A stretch of DNA of 34,418 bases from Nostoc sp. NMS9 (GTDB lineage: Bacteria > Cyanobacteriota > Cyanobacteriia > Cyanobacteriales > Nostocaceae), in the NCBI RefSeq assembly GCF_017114995.1, contig NZ_JABXKL010000059.1:1-34418 (forward strand), read 5' to 3'. Both the position numbers and the translations under genes were made by a program. Below, in pieces: positions 1 through 8,735 of the stretch. Numbering within the stretch: position 1 is the stretch's first letter; the number at the start of each line of letters is the position of its first letter. The notes beneath the pieces are model-generated. The model saw only the letters and a program-made list of their open reading frames with translations. It made no database searches and was not told the origin of the DNA.

Positions 1-28
1 ATGGGATATCACGATTACTCCAGTTTGA

Positions 29-445
29 TTGGGATCTTATTTTCTTGCAAGTCCCTTACAGCAGTATTTAGGCTTAATTTTAAATAGAAATTCAAATAAG
101 ACGCATTTTGTCGAAATGTGGGTGAAAGCTGAAAACTTAAGTAGACCATGTGTCGATCCAGAAATTAATGATTCTAGTTGTAATGTTTTTAATATACCGA
201 TTCCTGCTAGTTATCCGATTTTGCAAGAGATATACACAACTTCTTATACAGTCGCTAGTCAAGAACATTATCCTTGGACAGGTTTAGGTTACACCTATGA
301 TTGGGGAAATCCGAAAAAACCTCGTGAAGGAGCTAGTGAGTTTCTGATCGACGGAACTAAAGAAAAACCGATAGAAGTAGAAGTTGTTTCAGTTACAGCT
401 ACGAAAGAATATTGTAATAATCAATATTTAACGGTCAAAGATTAG
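29..445 (+). CDS. 3' part of an unrecognised protein, probably interrupted
   Basis: I do not recognise the family. The readable frame starts at a TTG directly after an in-frame TGA (26-28) and runs 138 codons. No ribosome binding site is visible before the TTG. The codons before the TGA read WDITITPV, which looks like protein and fits the same frame, so the real gene probably began outside the window and the TGA is either a nonsense change or a true upstream stop. The C-terminal part is rich in Tyr, Trp, Pro and Asn (for example YPWTGLGYTYDWGNP) with scattered cysteines, as in exported beta-rich proteins, but no signal peptide can be seen. It ends 12 bases before the SDR gene on the same strand. 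Confidence 0.4.
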   Translation: MGSYFLASPLQQYLGLILNRNSNKTHFVEMWVKAENLSRPCVDPEINDSSCNVFNIPIPASYPILQEIYTTSYTVASQEHYPWTGLGYTYDWGNPKKPREGASEFLIDGTKEKPIEVEVVSVTATKEYCNNQYLTVKD

Positions 446-457
446 AAATGAGCGCTA

Positions 458-1435
458 ATGAAATATCTTGAAGGTAAAGTGGCTTTAGTAACAGGTGCTA
501 CGCGGGGAATTGGTAGGGGAATTGCCATTGGACTTGGTGAAGCAGGTGCAACTGTATACATCACAGGTCGCAGCCTCAACAACTCTTCCAGTGATGGGGT
601 TTCAGGAAGTCTTAGTGAAACGAAATCAGCCATTGAGGAAGTCGGTGGTGTATGCATTCCCATCCAAGTAGACCACAGCGACGATGAGCAGGTACGTTTG
701 CTTTTCGATCGCATTCAAGATGAGCAAAATGGCCAACTCGACCTACTGGTAAATAATGCTTACTCAGGAGTTCAGGCATTAAAAGACGCTCAGGGACAGC
801 CCTTTTGGGATTGTGAACCAACTCTTTGGGATGCTAGCAACAACGTTGGTCTTCGGAGCCACTATGTTGCGAGTGTTTTTGCGGCTCGGATGATGACTAA
901 GCGTAACTCTGGACTAATTTGCACTATTTCCTCGTGGGGTAGTATGTTTTATCTCTTTAATACAGTTTATGGTGTTGGCAAAGCAGCTTGCGATCGCCTA
1001 GCTGCTAATATGGCTGTTGAGTTAAAACCCCATAACGTCGCTTCTGTTTCAATTTGGCCGGGTATTGTTGGTACTGAGCTTTTTTCCCGTTTTGCTTCTG
1101 AAATGAATCAAACCAATGCTACTGACCAGAAGAACTCATTCATTAGCGATCGCTACAACTGGGAAACTCCTTTATTAACTGGACGAGCGATCGCTGCACT
1201 TGCTAGTGAGCCAAATCTTATAAACCGTACAGGACGTGTGCAGATTGTTGCCGAACTGGCTAAGAAATATAATCTTGTAGATGAAAATGGCCATCAGCCC
1301 GCATCCCTACGCTCTCTGCGTTTTGTACTACCAGCTGCATTGCCTGTACTGAGAAAGTATTCATGGCTCATACCTGATATTAAAGTGCCGTGGTCGCTGC
1401 TATTATTGAATACCCTGGGTTCGCCTAAAATTTAA
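458..1435 (+). CDS. SDR family NAD(P)-dependent oxidoreductase
   Basis: This is a 325-aa short-chain dehydrogenase/reductase, cytoplasmic, using NAD(P)H on an unknown carbonyl or alcohol substrate. Visible motifs are the cofactor-binding TGATRGIG (residues 12-19), the NNAY motif of the central strand (99-102), catalytic Ser around 158 in the ISSWGS stretch, and the catalytic Tyr171-x-x-x-Lys175. A PGIVGTE stretch follows at about 201. The protein is longer than the usual 250 aa because of a C-terminal extension after about residue 250, as in DHRS1-like members; that subfamily call is an inference. The ATG at 458 is well placed, since the protein begins directly with the first beta strand. It lies 12 bases after the preceding reading frame, so the two may be co-transcribed. 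Confidence 0.88.
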   Translation: MKYLEGKVALVTGATRGIGRGIAIGLGEAGATVYITGRSLNNSSSDGVSGSLSETKSAIEEVGGVCIPIQVDHSDDEQVRLLFDRIQDEQNGQLDLLVNNAYSGVQALKDAQGQPFWDCEPTLWDASNNVGLRSHYVASVFAARMMTKRNSGLICTISSWGSMFYLFNTVYGVGKAACDRLAANMAVELKPHNVASVSIWPGIVGTELFSRFASEMNQTNATDQKNSFISDRYNWETPLLTGRAIAALASEPNLINRTGRVQIVAELAKKYNLVDENGHQPASLRSLRFVLPAALPVLRKYSWLIPDIKVPWSLLLLNTLGSPKI

Positions 1436-1491
1436 TGGGCATTGGGCATGGAGCCAGAAGAGACGCGTCTTAAATAATGCAACAATAAGTC

Positions 1492-1743
1492 TTTGAACTC
1501 CGTTAACGAGTGTTTGAACTAGATGAATCCACCTTTGAACTCCGTTAACGAGTGTTTGAACTAGATGAATCCACCTTTGAACTCCGTTAACGAGTGTTTG
1601 AACTAGATGAATCCACCTTTGAACTCCGTTAACGAGTGTTTGAACTAGATGAATCCACCTTTGAACTCCGTTAACGAGTGTTTGAACTAGATGAATCCAC
1701 CTTTGAACTCCGTTAACGAGTATTTGAACTGGATGAATCCACC
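1492..1743. repeat. Six tandem copies of a 42-bp repeat (2 x 21 bp)
   Basis: Six head-to-tail 42-bp units fill 1492-1743 exactly, followed by a decayed partial unit at 1744. Each unit is itself two 21-bp halves that both begin TTTGAACT: one continues with CCGTTAACGAGTG and the other with AGATGAATCCACC. The first five units look identical; the sixth differs at two positions (GTGT to GTAT, TAGATG to TGGATG). The surrounding stretch 1436-1918 holds no other gene. Just before the repeats is a short GGGCATT-type heptamer remnant. The 21-bp periodicity matches the block at 19283-19345. Confidence 0.9.
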
Positions 1744-1918
1744 TTTGATACTCGTGAATCAAAATACCTTCAAAAACCTTGATGTATCCTTCCTGCTCAC
1801 CTACTGCCTGCTCCCTTCAAAATAAGCAAATTTTGTCACCCCTTCACGAAACAAGCTGTTTGAGACCGTAAAACTTTGTATCCTGAATTAATAGGTCTTA
1901 AGAGTTCTTTTAAAACTG

Positions 1919-4258
1919 GTGCAAGAAGATTTTCGGTTAATTGTTGATTTAGTTTTAGTTCTAGGCGTTGCAGCTTGTGGCGGACTATTCGCGGCACTTT
2001 TGCAACAACCCGTGCTGCTGGGGTATCTCATTGGCGGGATAGTCGTTGGGCCAACGGGACTGGGATTGATTAAAGAACTGATTCAAGTAGAGACTCTGGC
2101 ACAGTTCGGGGTCGCCTTTTTGTTATTCGCTTTGGGTGTGGAATTTTCCTTTGCGGAACTCAAGAAGGTAAAAGCGATCGCTCTTGGTGGAGGTGGACTC
2201 CAGATTGCTTTGACGATTTTGGTGACAGTTTTAGTATGCGGGTTAACCGGAGCCTGGGGAGCCTTACCTGCTAAGGGGATGTTTTTGGGGTGTATTCTGT
2301 CCCTGTCTTCCACAGCGGTTGTCCTCAAGTGCTTGATGGAGCGCAACGAAACAGAAACGCCCCACGGTCAGGTGATGCTGGGTATTTTGGTAGTACAGGA
2401 CTTGGCACTAGGATTGATGCTAGCAGTCTTACCAGCCCTCAACCAACCAGCTGAAACTATTGGCATTGCCGTCCTAACAGCGCTAGGTTCGATTGCTTTA
2501 TTTGCTGCTGGTGCGGTAGCTGCGGGGATTTGGCTGATACCGCCTTTGTTGCAACTGCTAGCCCGTACCGAAAGCAAAGAACTTTTTTTATTAGGAGTTG
2601 TAGCCCTATGTTTAGGCATTGCCCTGTTGACAGAGCATTTGGGACTATCGATTGAGATGGGGGCATTTGTCGCGGGTTTGATGATTTCTGAGGTGGAGTA
2701 CGCCGACCAAACCCTGACTTATGTCGAACCACTGCGAGATATATTTGCCAGTTTATTTTTTGCCGCCATTGGGATGTTAATTGACCCAGTGTTTTTGTGG
2801 AACAACCTAGAATTGATTTTGGGGTTGGTGGCAATAGTTTTCGTCGGTAAATTTTTGATTATCACGCCCTTAGTAAAACTGTTCCGCTATCCTTTGAAAA
2901 CAGCGATAATTGCCGGTTTAGGACTGGCGCAAATTGGGGAATTTTCCTTTGTTCTCGCTAGCGAAGGGCAGTCTTTGGGGCTAGTGTCCCGACAAATATA
3001 CTTATTAATTTTGGGAACTACCGCAGTCACTCTCATGCTTACTCCTTTTGTACTGAGGTTAGTGCCATTTTTATTTAACTTTGCCGAATCAATGCCTTGG
3101 TTGAAACCATACTTAGAAGAAGATCAGGCGCGGGATGTGTCGGAAGATTTGCCCTTTAAAGACCATGTAGTAGTTTGTGGCTATGGGCGAGTCGGCAAGA
3201 ATTTGGTGAAGTTGTTACTGCAACACGACCTACCTGTGGTGGTAATCGACCAATCGGAGAGTAGAATTCAGCAGTTGCGCGAGGCTAGGGTGTCTTATGT
3301 CTATGGTAATTGCGTAAGTTTACACGTTTTGGAAACTGCTGGGGTGAATCATGCCAAAGGAATGGCGATCGCACTCCCAGACCCCATGAGTACTCGTCTT
3401 TGCTTGAAACGCGCTTTGGAATTGTGCCCAGAATTAGATTTGGTTGTCCGTGCTACCCAGGATAAAAATATTGAGGTGCTGTATCAATTGGGAGCCAGGG
3501 AAGTTGTGCAACCAGAGTTTGAAGCCAGCTTAGAAATGGCAACCTATTTATTAACTGGCTTAGGCTTGTTGTCGTCAACTGTGGTACAACGAGAAATGCA
3601 GCAAATCCGCAACGATCATTATTTAGATTTGCGCCCAGAGCGTTCTGCGACTGAAGTGGCTCGTGATTTGCGCCAAGCCACCCGCGATTTAAATCAGCGC
3701 TGGTATCCTTTACCATCTAATTCGCCCTTAATTGGCATGAGTATAGAAGAGGCGGATATGCGCTATTTAACAGGAGTGAGTTTGATGGCAATTCGCCGCG
3801 CTAACGGCGATGAAATTGATTATCCCAATAATCAAACCAAATTGGCAGAAGGCGATCGCTTGCTAGTGGTGGGAGCAGATGAAGAACTAGGGGCTTTAGC
3901 AGAATTAGCTAAAGGACAAGCTGTTGTTCCTGGAGAAAATAGTGCTTGCCAGTGGGTTACAGTTAATGCAGATGCGCCAACACTAGGTAAAACCCTTAAA
4001 GATTTAGAGATCGGTAAGCAGTATGGAGTACAGGTACAGGCGATCCGGCGAGATGGTAAATTTATTCGCTATCCTGATGGCGGCATGGACTTGCGAATCG
4101 GCGACCAAGTATTATTATGTGGTGGCTTGACGGGTTTGAGTCAACTAGAACAGTTATTTGCGATCGCTAGTTCAGTACCCCTTTCGATCCCAATGGCGAA
4201 AGCTGGTGAGGTAGAAGCGCTCAAAGACTTTCTACCTACGGATAGTGTGACTGATTAA
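1919..4258 (+). CDS. KefB-type cation:proton antiporter with RCK (TrkA-N/TrkA-C) domains
   Basis: A 779-aa CPA2-family monovalent cation/proton antiporter of the inner membrane, likely exchanging K+ or Na+ for H+. Residues 1-390 are a run of about 12 hydrophobic helices, with VGPTGLGL near 43-50 and the membrane VVQDLALG stretch near 158-165. Residues 415-540 form an RCK/TrkA-N nucleotide-binding domain with GYGRVGKNL at 421-429 and an acidic VVIDQSE strand end. Two TrkA-C modules follow (about 585-665 and 675-750), giving a cytosolic ligand-gated regulatory half. The start is GTG at 1919, chosen because the frame opens directly into the first helix; no clear SD is visible. The exact ion cannot be read from sequence. 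Confidence 0.9.
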   Translation: MQEDFRLIVDLVLVLGVAACGGLFAALLQQPVLLGYLIGGIVVGPTGLGLIKELIQVETLAQFGVAFLLFALGVEFSFAELKKVKAIALGGGGLQIALTILVTVLVCGLTGAWGALPAKGMFLGCILSLSSTAVVLKCLMERNETETPHGQVMLGILVVQDLALGLMLAVLPALNQPAETIGIAVLTALGSIALFAAGAVAAGIWLIPPLLQLLARTESKELFLLGVVALCLGIALLTEHLGLSIEMGAFVAGLMISEVEYADQTLTYVEPLRDIFASLFFAAIGMLIDPVFLWNNLELILGLVAIVFVGKFLIITPLVKLFRYPLKTAIIAGLGLAQIGEFSFVLASEGQSLGLVSRQIYLLILGTTAVTLMLTPFVLRLVPFLFNFAESMPWLKPYLEEDQARDVSEDLPFKDHVVVCGYGRVGKNLVKLLLQHDLPVVVIDQSESRIQQLREARVSYVYGNCVSLHVLETAGVNHAKGMAIALPDPMSTRLCLKRALELCPELDLVVRATQDKNIEVLYQLGAREVVQPEFEASLEMATYLLTGLGLLSSTVVQREMQQIRNDHYLDLRPERSATEVARDLRQATRDLNQRWYPLPSNSPLIGMSIEEADMRYLTGVSLMAIRRANGDEIDYPNNQTKLAEGDRLLVVGADEELGALAELAKGQAVVPGENSACQWVTVNADAPTLGKTLKDLEIGKQYGVQVQAIRRDGKFIRYPDGGMDLRIGDQVLLCGGLTGLSQLEQLFAIASSVPLSIPMAKAGEVEALKDFLPTDSVTD

Positions 4259-4647
4259 ACTTTAAGACTCCGCAAGGTAAGCGACTCAATATAGCGATCG
4301 CGCCTTTGGGATGGTAGTGACTTGACTATTTGGGGTGCTTTTTCATATTCTTCTAGGATAATATTGCTTTTGATAATACCCAGATCCAAGATGTTCTCTC
4401 TGATGTGGACATGATCATGGATTGAGTAATTTGCAGCTCAGTTTCGGTAACAGTCCATCCGTAAGAGCTTAGGAGGATGTTTGAAAAGTGGTTGCGGTGT
4501 AAGGCGACAAATCAAGCTTGAGGACTGGCGATCTTTTGCCTTTGACTACTCTAAATTTTGATTCTCTTTTGCAGAAAAGTATTTAATGGAGTCATCTGCT
4601 TGATCTTTATCAATCGCAAAAGTTTTCGGTCTACTGAATTTGATTAC
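4255..4647 (-). pseudogene. Decayed minus-strand gene of unknown family
   Basis: The 696-base gap between the antiporter and the next gene is not empty. On the minus strand, three protein-like segments follow each other in different frames or across stops. The first, from 4647, includes KTFAIDKDQADDSIKYFSAK and ends at a TAG (4551-4553). The second contains SSYGWTVTETELQ. The third is the C-terminus, including IIKSNIILEEYEKA and DRYIESLTLRSLKV, then TAA at 4255-4257 overlapping the end of the antiporter gene. At least one TGA, one TAG and one frameshift are needed to join them. I do not recognise the protein. The remaining part of the gap, 4648-4954, is AT-rich and shows nothing I can name. 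Confidence 0.45.
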
Positions 4648-4954
4648 CTTGTTTTATAACTGAATTTATCTAAAAATTGAGCTTTACTTTTTACAAATTT
4701 ATTCTGTCTTTACAATACTTTTTCATCTCATATTTTCAGTTATCAGATACTTTGGTGATAATGATAATTACTGTAATGTATCCAAAATTATTTGTGAGCA
4801 AGCTTTTTAAGACTTAATGGCAAAAGTCAAATGAAGAGAAGCGACCACGAAACTTTCTTACGCGATAATCGTTATAAACTAAGAAAAACTACGTTTTTAC
4901 ATCGTTGTAGCTGTCTCTTTTGATCTTTAAAATATTACTGAAATTATACTTATA

Positions 4955-6739
4955 ATGTTGTACACAAGTTTACGTATTATTACGAAAGTATCTGCTAATC
5001 TACTCTGTAAGCTTTTAGGACAGCCTAGTGTTAGTAATTTAGAAACTCAACTCCATGATAAACAAGTTCAAATTCAGCAGCTAGAAGAGCAAGAAAGGGC
5101 GCTTTACCGAGTTATTAGTAAAATTCGAGCTTCTCTTGAATTAGAAACAATTTTTCGTACAGCCACTAAAGAAACTTGCAAGTTACTCCGCGTCGAGCGG
5201 ATTGCCGTTTATCGTTTCTATGAAAACTGGGGTGGAGAATTTGTCAGCGACTTTGAGTTTGCAGAGACAGGATGGGATGATGTAGAGACATTAGGAAAAA
5301 ATACAGTTTGGAATGACTCTTATCTACAAGAACATCAAGGTGGACGGTATCGTAATAATGAAACTTTAATTGCTTCAGATGTCTACGCAGCAGGCTTGTC
5401 TCAATGCCATTTAGAAATTTTAGAACAGTTCCATATTCGAGCTTATGCAACTGCATCAATTTTTGTTGGAAAAAAACTGTGGGGAGTGCTTGCTGCTTAT
5501 CAGCACTCACAGCCACATGAATGGAAACAATTAGAAATTCAGTTTCTGTCTCAGATTGCAACGCAGCTAGGATTTGCAGTTAAACAAGCAGAATTTTTAG
5601 CTCAAGCAGAACAAAAAGCAGCAGAACTGTATAAAGCGAATCAACAGCAGGATATTCTATTTAATTTAGTTGCTGAAATTCGTGAATCTCTGAATCTAGA
5701 CACCTTGTTTAAGACTACTGTACGAGAAATTCGTAAGGCTCTCCGTAGCGATCGCGTCAGTATCTTTCGATTTGACCCGGAATCGAACTATACCTCTGGG
5801 GAATTTGTCTCTGAGAATGTATTACCTGACTACGATTCTACGATCGCCATCAAGGTAAAGGATGATTGTTTTGGTGAAAAATATGCAGTTGCTTATCACC
5901 AAGGGCGTATACAGGTAGTATCAGATGTTTATCAAGCTGGGCTAAAGGATTGCCACATTCAACTGTTAGAGCAATTTCAAATCAAGGCACAAATTGTTGC
6001 ACCTCTAATGAAAGGAAAAACTTTATGGGGATTACTATGTGTTCATCAGTGCTATTGTTCACGCGAGTGGAAAAAGTCAGAAATTCAATTTATCCACCAA
6101 TTAGCCGCTCAGTTTAATGTAGCTTTAGAACATTCTGAATTATTAGAGCAATTCCGCTCTCAAGCGAATCAACTTGCTCAAGCAAACCATGCTTTAGAAC
6201 TAGCAAATTCTCAGCTAGAAAAACTTAGTAAGCTAGATGCTCTAACCCAAATCGCCAACCGTCATTGTTTCGATCAATTTTTAGAGCAGGAATGGAATCG
6301 ACTAAAACTAAGTGAAAATTATTTATCTTTAATTATATTTGATATTGACTATTTCAAAGATTATAACGATTCTTATGGACATCTAGCTGGGGATGAATGC
6401 TTAATAAAAGTTGCTCATGCAGCACAATCTGTATTAAAGCGTCCTACCGATCTACTAGCTCGTTATGGTGGTGAAGAATTTATTGTCATTTTGCCAAATA
6501 CGAACGAATCAGGTGCGATTAAAGTAACTAAATTGATTCAAAAATCTATTCAAGAATTAAAGATTACCCATAAGAAGAAGAATAACTTTCAATATTTTGT
6601 GACCGTCAGTTTAGGTGTTGCAATTCAAAGACCAACAGATGAAAGTTCATCTCAAGACTTAATTAACGCAGCCGATAAAGCTTTGTATAAAGCTAAAGAA
6701 CAAGGACGCAATAGGTGGGTTTGTGCTGCAAAACTCTAA
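4955..6739 (+). CDS. Two-GAF cyanobacteriochrome-type diguanylate cyclase
   Basis: A 594-aa predicted light-regulated enzyme making cyclic di-GMP from GTP. An N-terminal segment with a coiled coil (about 25-55) precedes GAF1 (55-215), GAF2 (235-400), a short coiled coil and a GGDEF domain (425-590). GAF1 has WNDSYLQEHQGGRYR (119-133) and Cys151-His152, the hallmarks of red/green cyanobacteriochromes. GAF2 has DDCF (303-306, a DXCF motif, Cys305) and Cys333-His334, the hallmarks of two-cysteine blue/green or violet types. The cyclase site is GGEEF (505-509), with an inhibitory RxxD (496-499) exactly five residues before it, so product inhibition is expected. There is no transmembrane helix. 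It appears monocistronic. Bilin binding is inferred from motifs; the GGDEF call is firm. Confidence 0.9.
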   Translation: MLYTSLRIITKVSANLLCKLLGQPSVSNLETQLHDKQVQIQQLEEQERALYRVISKIRASLELETIFRTATKETCKLLRVERIAVYRFYENWGGEFVSDFEFAETGWDDVETLGKNTVWNDSYLQEHQGGRYRNNETLIASDVYAAGLSQCHLEILEQFHIRAYATASIFVGKKLWGVLAAYQHSQPHEWKQLEIQFLSQIATQLGFAVKQAEFLAQAEQKAAELYKANQQQDILFNLVAEIRESLNLDTLFKTTVREIRKALRSDRVSIFRFDPESNYTSGEFVSENVLPDYDSTIAIKVKDDCFGEKYAVAYHQGRIQVVSDVYQAGLKDCHIQLLEQFQIKAQIVAPLMKGKTLWGLLCVHQCYCSREWKKSEIQFIHQLAAQFNVALEHSELLEQFRSQANQLAQANHALELANSQLEKLSKLDALTQIANRHCFDQFLEQEWNRLKLSENYLSLIIFDIDYFKDYNDSYGHLAGDECLIKVAHAAQSVLKRPTDLLARYGGEEFIVILPNTNESGAIKVTKLIQKSIQELKITHKKKNNFQYFVTVSLGVAIQRPTDESSSQDLINAADKALYKAKEQGRNRWVCAAKL

Positions 6740-6768
6740 GTCCAGTGACAAAACAATTAAAAATATAA

Positions 6769-6911
6769 AATTAAAAATTAAAAATAGACAACTTTAGTTG
6801 TGGGCTTGTATCGCACAATAAATAAAGAATTGCTCCGAGATGCGAGGCGCAAGGCGTCTTTATTCAAAGCCCACGGCTTAAGCCGTGGGCTTGAATTTTT
6901 AATTTTTAATT
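6769..6911. mobile_element. 143-bp MITE-like element with perfect 17-bp terminal inverted repeats
   Basis: The ends are AATTAAAAATTAAAAAT (6769-6785) and its exact reverse complement (6895-6911). Inside lie a small hairpin, ACAACT-TT-AGTTGT (6787-6800), and a perfect 26-bp palindrome at 6867-6892 centred on CTTAAG with a GC-rich stem. The element has no coding capacity. It sits just after the cyclase gene and before hfq, between convergent genes. Its strong secondary structure resembles non-autonomous transposable elements or IS200/IS605-derived palindromic elements of cyanobacteria; which of these is not decided by the sequence. The large palindrome could also end transcription of the cyclase gene. 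Confidence 0.6.
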
Positions 6912-6961
6912 CGAGTGAAGCAAGTGATGAAGCGATCGGTTGTGATTTTTCTGCCTCACTC

Positions 6962-7180
6962 CTAACTCACTTTCGGCTTGATGTAGGCGATCGCTTGTTT
7001 CCAAACGGTGATTTGCTGACTATTTTCATCCGCAATACAGATACACTGTGGATCTTGCCATAAAACCTTTCCTGTGAGTACATCCTGAGTCAGCAGCTTT
7101 AACTCTACTGGCGTTGTTTGTTTAATCAGGTTTTGGACTTGTCTAATACTGGGTAAAGTGGTGTCAAATTCGGTAAGCAT
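6962..7180 (-). CDS. hfq: Cyanobacterial short-form Hfq (Sm-like protein)
   Basis: A 72-aa Sm-fold protein of the cyanobacterial Hfq type, expected to form a hexamer. Visible features are the N-terminal helix segment MLTEFDTTLPSIRQVQ, the Sm1 region PVELKLLTQDVLTGKVLWQD and the Sm2-like end ITVWKQAIAYIKPK. The family starts at MLTEFDTTLP and is about 70 aa, so I start at 7180 rather than at the longer reading frame, which would run into dapF. In Synechocystis this protein acts on type IV pilus motility by binding the pilus ATPase PilB1 rather than as a general RNA chaperone; that role is known for the family, not shown here. It is divergent from dapF, sharing a 69-base intergenic region. Confidence 0.9.
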   Translation of the reverse strand: MLTEFDTTLPSIRQVQNLIKQTTPVELKLLTQDVLTGKVLWQDPQCICIADENSQQITVWKQAIAYIKPKVS

Positions 7181-7249
7181 TTTTAGTAAAGATGAACCTA
7201 CAAGGCAAAATAAAGAGTAACTAATCCTTGATAATTCATCCTTGAAGAA

Positions 7250-8089
7250 ATGGCAATCGAATTTACTAAGTATCATGGTCTAGGCAACGACTTTATTTTG
7301 ATTGACAATCGCTCGTCATCTGTGCCTGTAGTGACTCCAGAGCAAGCCATCAAGTTGTGCGATCGCCACTTTGGTATCGGTGCTGATGGTGTAATTTTTG
7401 TCCTACCTGGAGAAAACGGCACTGATTACACCATGCGGATTTTTAATTCCGATGGTTCAGAACCAGAAATGTGTGGCAATGGCATTCGCTGTTTAGCTGG
7501 CTTTTTGGCAGACTTAGAAGGCGAATCCCGCAATCAAGACTCATATCGCATTCATACTTTGGGTGGTGTAATGACTCCCCAACTCTTATCTGATGGTCAA
7601 GTTAAAGTAGACATGGGTTTACCCAGGTTACTCGCTAGCGAAATTCCTACCACCCTTGCACCCGCCCAAGAAAAAGTCATTTCTCAGCCGTTAGAGGTAG
7701 CGGGGCAAATTTGGGATGTCACCTGTGTAAATATGGGAAATCCCCACTGCATTACTTTTGTGGAAGATGTAGCAGCAATTGAGCTAGAAACCATTGGGCC
7801 AAAATTTGAGCATCACCCAGTTTTCCCTCAACGCATAAATACCGAATTTATTCAAGTGGTACGCCGTGACTATTTGAAAATGCGGGTGTGGGAACGGGGT
7901 GCTGGGATTACATTAGCTTGTGGGACTGGTGCTTGTGCTTCTTTAGTAGCTGGTGTGTTAACCGGGAAATGCGATCGCACCGCAACTGTAGAATTACCTG
8001 GTGGCCCCTTACAAATTGAATGGTCAGAAATCGACCAACGGGTTTATATGACAGGCCCGGCTGAAAAGGTATTCACTGGGAAACTGTAA
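7250..8089 (+). CDS. dapF: Diaminopimelate epimerase
   Basis: A 279-aa cytoplasmic epimerase converting LL-diaminopimelate to the meso form in lysine and peptidoglycan synthesis. It has the typical N-terminus [11 protein letters not shown] and the two catalytic cysteines: Cys75 in MCGNGIRC and Cys224 in ACGTGACAS. Length is normal for the family. The ATG at 7250 gives the conserved N-terminus. Its last 17 bases overlap tail-to-tail with the 3' end of the DNA glycosylase gene on the other strand, leaving no room for a separate terminator. hfq is divergent upstream. Confidence 0.97.
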   Translation: MAIEFTKYHGLGNDFILIDNRSSSVPVVTPEQAIKLCDRHFGIGADGVIFVLPGENGTDYTMRIFNSDGSEPEMCGNGIRCLAGFLADLEGESRNQDSYRIHTLGGVMTPQLLSDGQVKVDMGLPRLLASEIPTTLAPAQEKVISQPLEVAGQIWDVTCVNMGNPHCITFVEDVAAIELETIGPKFEHHPVFPQRINTEFIQVVRRDYLKMRVWERGAGITLACGTGACASLVAGVLTGKCDRTATVELPGGPLQIEWSEIDQRVYMTGPAEKVFTGKL

Positions 8090-8735
8090 CTGACTTAACA
8101 GTGGCATTACTCAAGTAGTAGTGCCATAAAAGCCTTGCAGCAACGGCTCGCCACGGTCGCCAGTGCTGTGTCATTGCTTCTAGTTGCACTGGTGTTGGAC
8201 GGGTTGCCAAGTTTTTGAGTTTTTGGAAAGCGATCGCGATCGCTAAATCGCCTTTAGGAAAGATATCAGGACGTTGCAGCGCCATTAGCAAGTAAATATC
8301 AACTGTCCAGTCTCCTATACCTTTGAGACGCTTTAACTCAGTTCTGATAGTAGTTTCGTCCATTGTTTCCAGCTTGCTGAGGTCAAGCTGACCAGTTGCG
8401 ATTGCCTGAGCCAATCCACGACAGTATAAAATCTTTTGCCGACTGAATCCAATCGCTCTTAATTGAGCATCATCTAATGTTAGAAAGGTTTCTGGTGTCA
8501 AAGTAACAATAACCCCACATAGTCGGGTAAATACGGCTTTTGCAGCCGCTAAAGAAACTTGTTGTTCCAAAATTATGCACAATAGCGTTACAAAACCCGG
8601 TTCTCTTGGCCATATCGGTGGAGGCCCTAATGTCTCTAAAATCCGAGCCAAATCGCTGTCAAGATTGGCAAGCACCATTAAACCACGGGTCAAACTTTCT
8701 TCAGTCAACGATTCTAATTCAGGTGTTTGAGTCAT
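8073..8735 (-). CDS. DNA-3-methyladenine glycosylase (AlkA-like, HhH-GPD)
   Basis: A 220-aa base excision repair glycosylase that removes alkylated purines. It shows the HhH-GPD superfamily core: the [11 protein letters not shown] helix (56-66), the hairpin [17 protein letters not shown] (134-150) and the catalytic Asp163 in FPKGDLA, followed by [16 protein letters not shown] (192-207), which matches the AlkA C-terminus. It lacks the N-terminal TBP-like domain of E. coli AlkA, as many bacterial homologues do. I start at the ATG at 8735 (MTQTPELES); the frame is open further upstream but only over sequence coding for ada. It overlaps ada by 17 bases and so is likely translated with it as an alkylation-response operon. 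Confidence 0.9.
   Translation of the reverse strand: MTQTPELESLTEESLTRGLMVLANLDSDLARILETLGPPPIWPREPGFVTLLCIILEQQVSLAAAKAVFTRLCGVIVTLTPETFLTLDDAQLRAIGFSRQKILYCRGLAQAIATGQLDLSKLETMDETTIRTELKRLKGIGDWTVDIYLLMALQRPDIFPKGDLAIAIAFQKLKNLATRPTPVQLEAMTQHWRPWRAVAARLLWHYYLSNATVKSVTVSQ

Noticed and set aside
1492..1743. CRISPR array
   Set aside because: The 42-bp units are contiguous with no variable spacers.
1403..1762. 119-aa minus-strand frame with repeated GVQRWIHLVQTLVN units
   Set aside because: It is the 42-bp DNA repeat read in an open frame (42 is a multiple of 3). It has no start context and overlaps the SDR 3' end.
6800..7063. 87-aa plus-strand frame
   Set aside because: It runs through the MITE-like element and antisense to hfq, and has no coding character.
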